DNA of 64,000 nucleotides. Source: Methanobacteriaceae archaeon. Its GTDB lineage: Archaea; Methanobacteriota; Methanobacteria; Methanobacteriales; Methanobacteriaceae. Positions within the stretch are counted from its first letter, which is position 1. Each line of letters starts with the position of its first letter. Shown piece after piece: positions 8,210 to 15,505 of this stretch. The DNA is taken from assembly GCA_013403005.1 (NCBI GenBank), contig JACBOA010000007.1, positions 186,001 through 250,000 on the forward strand, read 5' to 3'. Under the pieces are notes generated by a model. The model ran no database searches. It had not been told where the DNA came from and saw only the letters and a list, made by a program, of their open reading frames with translations. Both the position numbers and the translations under genes were made by a program.

Positions 8210-9001
8210 ATGGTAAATGATATAATTGATTTTTATTATTTCTCAGGAACTGGAAACACCTTACTGGTGGTTAAGAAAATGCAGGAAACATTCCAGGAGA
8301 AGGGGATCACTGTAAATCTGTATAAAATTGAAGAATCTAACCCTGCTGATCTTAATTTAAACCATACAATAGGTCTGGGATTTCCCATAGCCGAGCTTTC
8401 TACCTATCACTTTGTATGGAAGTTCATCAGAGCACTGCCAGATACTAACTTATCCACAGAGATATTCATGGTGGACACCCTTGCCGGATTTTCAGGGGGA
8501 ATTGTAGGGCCGGTACGTGCAATAGTGCAAAATAAGGGGTACAACCCTTTAGGTGCAAAGGAAATAGTAATGCCTCCTAACATATTTTACATTCAGGATG
8601 AGAAAACCTGCCAGGATAAAATTCAAAAAGGACTTCATGAAGCTGGAGAATACGCCCTGGAAATCTTAAATGGAAAATCAGAATGGGGAAGGGTGCCAGT
8701 GATTTCTGATGCAGTTTACTATGCTTCACTTGCCGGTTTGAAACTAACCCAGTCCAATCTCAATCAGAAACTCCTGCACTTGGAGACCCGGAATAAAGAA
8801 TGCCGTAAATGTGGAATATGTGTCAAACTCTGCCCGGTGGATAACATTAAAATGAATGAAGGAGAATATCCTCAGCATGGTTTTAACTGTGCGTACTGTT
8901 TAAGATGCACATCCCTGTGTCCGAGGAGTGCCATTAGCTGTCCCCTCAATTACCAGGGTAAAACATATCGGGCAGTTAAAGCAAAAGAATTTTTAATTTA
9001 A
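8210..9001 (+). CDS. EFR1-type flavodoxin/ferredoxin fusion protein
   Basis: The N-terminal flavodoxin-like domain begins DFYYFSGTGNTLLVVKKMQE, with the FMN phosphate loop SGTGNT, and has GLGFPIAE and VDTLAGFSGG loops. The C-terminal domain (from about residue 195) holds two [4Fe-4S] motifs: CRKCGICVKLCPVDN and CAYCLRCTSLCPRSA. This is the EFR1 family of electron-transfer proteins common in anaerobes; the partner is unknown. The ribosome site ggggagg (8194-8200) directly abuts an ATG at 8201 but stands 9 bases before the in-frame ATG at 8210, which I prefer (263 residues). It may belong to a TetR-controlled redox-response locus with the genes around it (inference). Confidence 0.88.
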   Translation: MVNDIIDFYYFSGTGNTLLVVKKMQETFQEKGITVNLYKIEESNPADLNLNHTIGLGFPIAELSTYHFVWKFIRALPDTNLSTEIFMVDTLAGFSGGIVGPVRAIVQNKGYNPLGAKEIVMPPNIFYIQDEKTCQDKIQKGLHEAGEYALEILNGKSEWGRVPVISDAVYYASLAGLKLTQSNLNQKLLHLETRNKECRKCGICVKLCPVDNIKMNEGEYPQHGFNCAYCLRCTSLCPRSAISCPLNYQGKTYRAVKAKEFLI

Positions 9002-9055
9002 AACATGTTTAAGTTTAACATATTGATTTTAAAAAAATGATTTAGGAGTTTGAAA

Positions 9056-9438
9056 ATGAGTCTGGATTTCAATAAGGTGGATAATGGAAAAATTATTCAT
9101 TTAATAAATGAAGTTAATGTAAAGGATTTAACTTGGAATGAAGCTTCTTTTGATGGTATTTTCCTAAAACATCTGGTAAAGGGGGATTTAACCGATAAAA
9201 AATTAAGTTTCATCTGGTTAAAATTAAAGCAGGATTTCAAATTGGTGAACATATCCATGAAGGAAAATTAGAGCTACATGAAGTTTTAGAGGGTCAAGGT
9301 AAAGCACTCCTTAAGGGAAAGGAGATTAAATACGAACCAGGGGTTTCTGTAGTTATACCTCCAGATATTAAGCACAGTGTGGCGGCTGGTAATGAAGATC
9401 TTTACCTGTTGGCAAAATTCACTCCAGCTCTTTTATAA
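9056..9438 (+). pseudogene. cupin-domain protein gene with a frameshift in a poly-A run
   Basis: Frame 1 starts at ATG 9056 (ribosome site ggag, 7 bases upstream) and encodes MSLDFNKVDNGKI up to GDLTDKK. Frame 2 continues with IKFHLVKIKAGFQIGEHIHE, GKLELHEVLEGQGKA and VVIPPDIKHSVAAGNEDLYL, stopping at 9438. The second part has the cupin core GEHIHEG...E-V-L-EGQG and the second motif PPDIKHSV with its metal-binding histidines. Adding one A to the six-A run at 9197-9202 joins the parts into a single protein of about 128 residues. It is either a real one-base deletion, a sequencing or assembly error, or, less likely, a site of programmed -1 frameshifting. Confidence 0.75.
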
Positions 9439-9523
9439 TTATCTCTTTTATAATCATTAATACCAGATTTTAGGAAAGAATGCCATAGGAAAATGTCAAA
9501 AGAAGGGAATTAATTGTCAGAAT

Positions 9524-9750
9524 ATGATTCAGATGAAATTAAATCTATATTATAGAAAGGTTAGTGAATGTAGATTTAGTCCACAGGAAAAGCACAATGA
9601 ACTTATCAAGTATAATGCATTTGAGGCAATAATGAAAATCTACCTTGATTCTGATGGTGAAAAAAAATTGGAGAATTAGTTGAACTCATCTTGAAAGTAG
9701 AAGTCCCAAGACACGGAACATGGGCCAATGTTTTTTTGGACAGTTGGTAA
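9524..9750 (+). pseudogene. broken unknown gene with a second poly-A frameshift
   Basis: One frame reads ECRFSPQEKHNELIKYNAFE then AIMKIYLDSDGEK and stops at a TAG just after the eight-A run at 9660-9667. The next frame continues IGELVELILKVEVPRHGTWA then NVFLDSW and stops at 9750. One added A joins them into about 75 residues that look like real coding sequence. The family was not recognised and the true start is unclear (ATG 9524 or 9533, or a TTG near 9514 in another frame). It lies directly after the frameshifted cupin gene and is broken in the same way. Confidence 0.45.
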
Positions 9751-9797
9751 ACCATAAATTAATATACTAGGAAGCCCCAGATTAGATAAGGGGTATT

Positions 9798-10085
9798 ATG
9801 GTTAAGAATATACCATCTGTCAGATTCCCACAGCGGAAAAATCAATTTAAAAAAATGATGGATAAGGTGAGATCCCGCGTTGTACCCAGTAAAAAGTCGG
9901 AGCAAATTCTCTGGCTGAAACATTCTGCACAAAGCACTAGAACAGCCAAATGGATTTTCAAAGACCCCAGACGATGGGAACGTTTCCTGGAAGAATACCA
10001 TGAAGAATTTAACAAAAAAATCAAACTCATGGATGAGATCAGGGATAAAAAGATAGAATATGAAAAAAATTATTGGGTCAATTAG
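9798..10085 (+). CDS. short DUF488-like protein, probably N-terminally truncated
   Basis: The product has 95 residues, basic and soluble. Residues 30-75 (PSKKSEQILWLKHSAQSTRT then KWIFKDPRRWERFLEEYHEEF) follow the C-terminal half of DUF488 proteins, which usually read S-K-x-K-x-x-x-LWLK-x-x-APS, then a helix with DP-x-x-W-x-x-F-x-x-x-Y. The usual N-terminal half, with the VDRLWPRG motif, is absent or reduced to VRSRVV. It may be a remnant, which fits the broken genes just upstream. The ribosome site is poor (aaggggt only 3 bases from ATG). Whether it is expressed is uncertain. Confidence 0.45.
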   Translation: MVKNIPSVRFPQRKNQFKKMMDKVRSRVVPSKKSEQILWLKHSAQSTRTAKWIFKDPRRWERFLEEYHEEFNKKIKLMDEIRDKKIEYEKNYWVN

Positions 10086-10654
10086 CGGCAAAAGATCCTT
10101 TTCCTTATTACATACTATAATCTTTGAAGAATGTATCTTTGAAGATTTCAATACCATTTCTAGAATATTTGCGATATTTACCGTTTTTTGAAATTTTATT
10201 GGACTATCCAAACTAATTATTGGAATATCATAACTAGAATGGATTATTCGATGTTTTTTGGGATTTATTTTTATTTGGATTTATAAACCATTGAGTTGAT
10301 TACTCTGTAAATTATACATTTCCTTATTTTTAATAAAAAAATATTAAATAGTAATACTTATTATTTGGTGTGTATCAAAGTGAGTTAATTAAAAGAAAAA
10401 TTTCTCTTTTTTTTAATCCACTTAAATCTAATTTGTGTTCGTTTCTTTTTGTGGATTTAAAAAAATTTGAAAAACCTTTTTTATCATGTATATAGATACA
10501 ATTCATTACAATTAAATTCTTTACTGATATGCGATTTTTCTTTAATTATATCTCTATTGATGTCTATTGCATCTCAATTGTTTTCCTCCAGAGGGTGATT
10601 TTGATTGAATTAGATAAAAGATAAAAGATTTTTAAACCCATTTGGATAATTATA
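10086..10654. other. AT-rich intergenic region, no gene seen
   Basis: These 569 bases have no plausible coding frame; the open frames on the minus strand here look like chance frames. There is a spaced direct repeat ATCTTTGAAGA (10120-10130 and 10135-10145) and T-rich stretches (for example about 10402-10411) that could end transcription. It lies between decayed genes and the iron-sulfur gene and may be leftover decayed sequence. Confidence 0.4.
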
Positions 10655-10657
10655 GTG

Positions 10658-11527
10658 ATGAAGTTCAACTTTTCAGACATCAGTGTAAGGGTTATCAGGT
10701 CCACATTTAACACTCGATTTGTTCTGGCCAGCCTATGCAAAAAATTACCTCCTCTGGCCTGGTTTGTGGGTAAATTGTTCTTTGATGGGGATGATATACA
10801 GGTACTTCCCCGCGATGATGCCATCAGAGTTAGCGAGGGAAGATATGTCAGAGAACTTGAATTAAATGCAAATGTTCCCATTTCCAATGAAAATACAGTA
10901 CTTCCCAGTCAAGTTTTAGAGGAGATGATTAAAAGGTCAAGGTACCATTTCATTATGGACAATTGCATATGCAGAACTTCAAATGATTGCAAGAATTTCC
11001 CCCAGGATATGGGTTGTCTCTTTCTAGGTAGGGGATCACAGAAAATATCCACCAAACTGGGAAAATCAGTATCAGCAAAACAAGCCCTGGAACATGTTAA
11101 TAAATGCCAGAAGGAAGGGTTGGTTCCCATTATTGGTAGAAATAAGATTGATAGTGTATGGTTAAATACCGGGCCTAAAGAAGAGCTTTTATCAATCTGT
11201 CACTGTTGTCAGTGCTGCTGTTTATGGAAAATGACTCCAAACCTCCCTGAGGATCTCTCAAAGAGTTTTACAACCATGGAAGGTGTTGAAATAAGATTCA
11301 ATGAGGATAAATGCACTGGTTGCGGTCTATGTGTGCAAGAAGTGTGTTTTGTGGATGCAATAGCTCTGGTTGATGGTAAAGCCAGCAGAGATTCCCAGAA
11401 ATGTAGAATATGTGGTAGATGTGTGGAAATATGTCCAAAAAATGCTGTTAGCATTATAATGAATGTAAACTCTTTAAAACGTGCTTTGAAGAGAATTGAA
11501 CCCCTGGTGGATGTTGAATCCTCCTGA
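10658..11527 (+). CDS. Cys-rich 4Fe-4S protein with extra cysteine clusters
   Basis: The product has about 289 residues (GTG at 10655 or ATG at 10658). Three Cys-rich regions are visible: NCICRTSNDC with DMGCLFLGRG at about residues 103-126; ICHCCQCCCLWK at about 181-192, with six cysteines in eight positions; and a C-terminal ferredoxin-like domain with CTGCGLCVQEVC then CRICGRCVEICP. The last motif is a standard Cx2Cx2Cx3CP, while the first has Cx4C at its end. The first two regions may hold an additional cluster or disulfide/thiol chemistry (inference). No transmembrane segment is evident. It is likely a redox protein. There is no operon partner: the next gene is on the other strand. Confidence 0.75.
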   Translation: MKFNFSDISVRVIRSTFNTRFVLASLCKKLPPLAWFVGKLFFDGDDIQVLPRDDAIRVSEGRYVRELELNANVPISNENTVLPSQVLEEMIKRSRYHFIMDNCICRTSNDCKNFPQDMGCLFLGRGSQKISTKLGKSVSAKQALEHVNKCQKEGLVPIIGRNKIDSVWLNTGPKEELLSICHCCQCCCLWKMTPNLPEDLSKSFTTMEGVEIRFNEDKCTGCGLCVQEVCFVDAIALVDGKASRDSQKCRICGRCVEICPKNAVSIIMNVNSLKRALKRIEPLVDVESS

Positions 11528-11593
11528 AGAATTAAAATAAATTTAATTTTTAGTACATCTGTCTCCTAATGAAAATAAATATAATATTATCTA

Positions 11594-13753
11594 CTAATTT
11601 CCTGTGTGCTGGGTTTTAGCCCATCTTCTTTCTTTACGGGTTATCATGTGAATGAATGCAGCAAAGAATAGTGGAATAAGGTACAGGCAGTAAGCCCAGT
11701 ATTCAACAGCACGAACTATTGACCTTAAAATGCCGATTTTATCCCGTCGTATTCCAAGCAGAACCCCTGGGAAGAAGGCTACTGTAGAAATCAATCCAAT
11801 AATCACCGGAGCTTCCATGGCAAACCTGTAAATGTTTCCCAGATTCAATATCAACACCACATATCCCAGCATTACAAAGGCAGTAAATAGAAGGAAAACC
11901 AGGTACTGAATGGAGTCAATCTTTTTATAAAGAGGTATTTTTGAATCAATTATGGGTGCAAGATAGACAAAAAGGGTTTCCAGGTTTCCAGTTGCCCATC
12001 GCACTCTCTGTCTGAAGAAAGGTTTCCAGTACGGAACTGCTTCCTGCCATACCACAGCTTCAGGACAGTAACGTATTTTCTTACCTTCCAGGATCAGTTT
12101 AATACTCATATTCAGGTCTTCGGTAACTGCAAATCCATCCCATCCTTCAATATTTTCCACAAACTTTTTCCGGGTTAACTGACCATTACCTCCTAAGAAT
12201 CCGGATTTACCCATAATATCCCGTGCTCTAAGGATTACATTTCCAAAAATAGAGAATTCAACTTCTTGCATCATGGTCAGAAGGTTCCGTTCTGCATTGT
12301 ACATGCGCACCCTGGCCTGCACTCCAGCCACATCATCCTCATCAAGATAAGGAACAATTTTATTGAGAAAATCTGGTTTTATACGGGCATCTGCATCAAA
12401 AACAGCTATCACTTCCCCCTCACAAATTCGCATACCATCATTTAAGACATACCCTTTACCTCTACCTGCCCGGGGTGGCTTACGGGTCACAATCCTCAAA
12501 AAACTAAACTTCTCTTTCAATTCCCTGAGAACCTGTCCTGTCCTATCAGTAGAACCATCGTTAATTACAATTATCTCATAGTTGCGCTGGTTATTTTTAT
12601 AATAATCAATTTCTGCCAGGGAGCTGATACAGCGCTCAATAGTGAATTCTTCATTGTGTGCGGGGATAAGTATGCTTATAAAAGGCTGCTCCTCACTTCC
12701 AGGTGGGGATTGTTTTTTCAGGCTTACTGTGACTATGAACAGGTTGTAAATAGCCGGAATAAACAGGAGATACATCAGCCAGGTCATGCTTTTGGTGGCT
12801 ACTCCGTATGTAACCATTGAAGCAATGATGGCTGAAATGAAGAACACTGCAGTTTTTTCTATTTTCAGTTCTTCGTCTTTGACTGTTATTTTATGATCCA
12901 TTTGTTCTATTTTGTCTTTTTCAGTTTTATGCTGCTGCAGAGCAGTTTCAAGAGTGCTGTATAGTTCATCTATCTGGTATGGTTTGGGAAGATAACCATA
13001 TGGAAAAGTTTTCTTAGCTCTTCTCACAGTTTCCTCATCAGTATAGGCGCTCAGATATACAACAGGAATATCCAAATCATGAATTTTTTCTGCAACTTCA
13101 ATCCCATCCAGGTCACCAGTTAAAACAATATCCATCAGCACCAGATCTGGACGGAACAATTCTGCCTTTTCTATGGCCTCATGGCCGGTGGTCACTGTAT
13201 CCACCACAAGGTAACCCTTTTTATCCAGTTCTCTGGCCAGATCCATGGCAGTTATGATCTCATCTTCCACAATAAGTATTCTGGGGCGTTCCTCCCATGA
13301 TTCCTCTTCTTCTGAAGTGTTTAATGGTACTTTTTTTCCTAATCCTTCATGAATTATAGTTTCTAGCCTGTTACGGTATTCTCTATGCTTTTCCAGAGCT
13401 GTTTCCAGAGTTAACTGAAGTTCCTTATCAGGGTAAGGTTTAATAATGTAACCGTAAGGAGATGCAGATTGGGCTCTTTGAAGTGTATCATTATCAGAAT
13501 AAGCAGTTAGAAAAACTACAGGGATTTCCAGGGAGCTTATCTTCTCTGCAGCTTTTATTCCATCTATATCGCCCTGGAGAACAATATCCATAAGAACAAC
13601 ATCTGGTCTTAGTTCTGCCACGGTATTGATGGCTTCTTCTCCACTGTGGACTATGGCTGGCACGGTGAAACCAGCCCTAAGTAATTTATCCTTGAGGTCG
13701 ATGGCGGTAATCATTTCATCTTCAACAATGACCACTGATGGGGGTTTTTTCAT
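11594..13753 (-). CDS. double response-regulator receiver fused to a processive GT2 glycosyltransferase
   Basis: The product has 719 residues. REC1 spans about 6-120, with acid pair E11/D12, phospho-acceptor D56 in VLMDIVL, T83 and K105. REC2 spans about 157-272, with E163/D164, D208, S235 and K257. A short coiled linker is followed by two membrane helices (about 300-345). The GT2 domain (about 357-600) has IPAHNEE, the DxD-type motif DADA (453-455), TED (544-546) and QRVRW (582-586), the set used by cellulose/hyaluronan synthase-like processive enzymes. Three or four C-terminal membrane helices follow (about 616-705). All catalytic residues and both phospho-sites look intact. The start has ribosome site gggaga. 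No linked kinase is adjacent; the nearest receiver-bearing kinase is at 60220. Confidence 0.92.
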   Translation of the reverse strand: MKKPPSVVIVEDEMITAIDLKDKLLRAGFTVPAIVHSGEEAINTVAELRPDVVLMDIVLQGDIDGIKAAEKISSLEIPVVFLTAYSDNDTLQRAQSASPYGYIIKPYPDKELQLTLETALEKHREYRNRLETIIHEGLGKKVPLNTSEEEESWEERPRILIVEDEIITAMDLARELDKKGYLVVDTVTTGHEAIEKAELFRPDLVLMDIVLTGDLDGIEVAEKIHDLDIPVVYLSAYTDEETVRRAKKTFPYGYLPKPYQIDELYSTLETALQQHKTEKDKIEQMDHKITVKDEELKIEKTAVFFISAIIASMVTYGVATKSMTWLMYLLFIPAIYNLFIVTVSLKKQSPPGSEEQPFISILIPAHNEEFTIERCISSLAEIDYYKNNQRNYEIIVINDGSTDRTGQVLRELKEKFSFLRIVTRKPPRAGRGKGYVLNDGMRICEGEVIAVFDADARIKPDFLNKIVPYLDEDDVAGVQARVRMYNAERNLLTMMQEVEFSIFGNVILRARDIMGKSGFLGGNGQLTRKKFVENIEGWDGFAVTEDLNMSIKLILEGKKIRYCPEAVVWQEAVPYWKPFFRQRVRWATGNLETLFVYLAPIIDSKIPLYKKIDSIQYLVFLLFTAFVMLGYVVLILNLGNIYRFAMEAPVIIGLISTVAFFPGVLLGIRRDKIGILRSIVRAVEYWAYCLYLIPLFFAAFIHMITRKERRWAKTQHTGN

Positions 13754-13922
13754 AACTTCTCCCTTTATATGTTTAATAATTGTATTTTGTTTGGAATTTT
13801 GTCTGAATAATATCTTTCACACTTTGAGCTCTTGATTTTTCATAAAAGCCAACTTTTTTACCTTTCCAAAAGAAAAAAAGATTTATTGCATAAAATATAG
13901 GCAGCATTCGCACGCTTCCTAT

Positions 13923-13942
13923 TTGCCAGATGTTGCCAGATG
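13923..13942. repeat. 10-bp tandem direct repeat upstream of the REC-REC-GT2 gene
   Basis: TTGCCAGATG occurs twice with no gap (13923-13932, 13933-13942), about 170 bases before the minus-strand start at 13753 and about 90 bases beyond the end of the DUF2115 gene. It may be a binding site or a slippage product. Confidence 0.7.
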
Positions 13943-14031
13943 TGAATGAATCTGCTTTATGATAAATTTTTTATTGAGGTTATTTAGGTGATTATTTCGT
14001 TTTTTATCTTTTTAATAGATTCATTGAATTC

Positions 14032-14562
14032 CTAAACATTGGGGTCCTGAACTGAAACACAGAACCTGCAAAGTGCACTGGGGGTATCTTTTTGTTTATC
14101 CTTAACTGGGCATAAATAATTACCATCAACCAGTTTAAGGGTGAAACCACCGGGAAATCGTGTTCCCACGGGGTGTATGGGTTCTTCTTTTACAAAAGTG
14201 GTATAAGTAGAAACAATTTTGGCTATATGGTGGAAACAGGCCTCATCATCACTACTGGAATTTTTTGACATTTTTTTCTGAACTTCTAGAAATTCTTTAA
14301 GCTTATGGGTTTTCACTTGACCTTTATATTCAGTTTTATCATCTTTTATATCCTTGATGCGACTGAAAAATGCTTTGGTGAAGCGGGCAATGTAGTCGTC
14401 TCTTTCCCCGAGGGGCATGAATTTGGCATCCTCTCTAAGGAAATTAGATGCCTTCATAATATTCTGGATGTGAATAGATCTGGCTTCTGTTTTCAAGACA
14501 TTCAATAAATCTTTTTTACTTATTCCCTGCTTAAAATCCAAATCATCAAGTTTTACTTTCAT
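14032..14562 (-). CDS. DUF2115 (UPF0305) family protein, copy 1
   Basis: The product has 176 residues. The C-terminal half carries the family signature: TTFVKEEPIHPVGTRFPGGF, then YLCPVKDK and ALCRFC, where three cysteines (C, then Cx2C) could bind a metal. DUF2115 is found in methanogens, often in several copies, and its function is unknown. The gene is one of two adjacent paralogues of identical length (176 residues) on the same strand, with 210 bases between them. Similarity is clear around DKT-x-Y-x-G and the C-terminal motif but modest elsewhere, so the duplication is old. Confidence 0.8.
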   Translation of the reverse strand: MKVKLDDLDFKQGISKKDLLNVLKTEARSIHIQNIMKASNFLREDAKFMPLGERDDYIARFTKAFFSRIKDIKDDKTEYKGQVKTHKLKEFLEVQKKMSKNSSSDDEACFHHIAKIVSTYTTFVKEEPIHPVGTRFPGGFTLKLVDGNYLCPVKDKQKDTPSALCRFCVSVQDPNV

Positions 14563-14772
14563 CAGATCCCTTCATCAGTTTGTTTTTCTTTATTTAAACA
14601 TCAATTGGCCTGAACTATGGTCCACTTGATGTTCAATTACTTTAAGTCCAATTATCTAAATTTAAGAATCATTATCAATATGGCTAAAATGGCCATGAAG
14701 TGCTTGTATAAATTGGAGGTTCGCGTAAACTTTTTTCATAAGTTTATTTAAGTGTTTATTGTATTATTCGAG

Positions 14773-15303
14773 TTACATATCGGGTTCCTGCTTAGCAATA
14801 CAGAAACCACAAACAGCAAGAGGATTATTTTTATTATTTTCTTTAACCGGGCAGTAATAAATCCCTTTCTCTTCACGGACCTTTAAACCTCCTGGAAATA
14901 GTGTGCCTACTGGGTGCACTGGTTCTTCCCTTACAAAAGTTGTGTAAAGGGACATTATCATGAAAGGTTTGAAAGAAGGATGATCATCTCCCAATTCTTC
15001 TACCATTAATTTTTCCTGTTTATTTAAAAGATCAATAGCCTCTTTAAATTTCTTACCATCTACCATGCCTTCATAATGAGTTTTATCATCTTTAACATCT
15101 CTGTAGCTCATTAAATAGCCTTCTATGTATAATTTGATATATATCTCCTGGTATTTGGGATGAACATGTTGCATACTCTTCCTAAGAAAGGTGCAAGTTT
15201 TCATGAAATCGTGAATATGAAGTTTCTTTGCTTCGCCTTTGAGAGCCTGCAGTAAATCATTTCTATCTATTTCAAATCCCAAATTAAGGTCTTTAATCAT
15301 CAT
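14773..15303 (-). CDS. DUF2115 (UPF0305) family protein, copy 2
   Basis: The product has 176 residues and is a paralogue of the gene at 14032-14562. It shares LHIHDFMKTCTFLRKSM near the N-terminus, VKDDKTHYEG in the middle, and TTFVREEPVHPVGTLFPGGL with YYCPVKEN and AVCGFC at the end. The cysteine pattern (one C, then Cx2C) is kept in both copies. It is a cytosolic protein of unknown role with no signal peptide. A TATA-like stretch (tttatatattt, about 15371-15381) lies about 70 bases upstream. Either copy might have a separate promoter, since the gaps are over 200 bases. Confidence 0.8.
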   Translation of the reverse strand: MMIKDLNLGFEIDRNDLLQALKGEAKKLHIHDFMKTCTFLRKSMQHVHPKYQEIYIKLYIEGYLMSYRDVKDDKTHYEGMVDGKKFKEAIDLLNKQEKLMVEELGDDHPSFKPFMIMSLYTTFVREEPVHPVGTLFPGGLKVREEKGIYYCPVKENNKNNPLAVCGFCIAKQEPDM

Positions 15304-15505
15304 TTGAATGTCTCACTTTTTTAAATTAGTTTTGAGCTAGATTTTAAGAGACTATTTTAGTTATTTAGCAAATTTATATATTTGATAAGGTTAATTTTTC
15401 AAAAGAAGTGTTAAAATGTGGAGATAGGTGTGAAGTGGCAATTTTTAATGATTAGGAATTGAATATTAATTCTGATGATTGATGGTAGGAACTTATTTAG
15501 AACTG

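Noticed and set aside
9759..10211. Minus-strand 150-residue frame
   Set aside because: It overlaps the DUF488-like frame and has a hydrophobic, Phe-rich composition typical of antisense frames in this AT-rich DNA; no ribosome site or family match.
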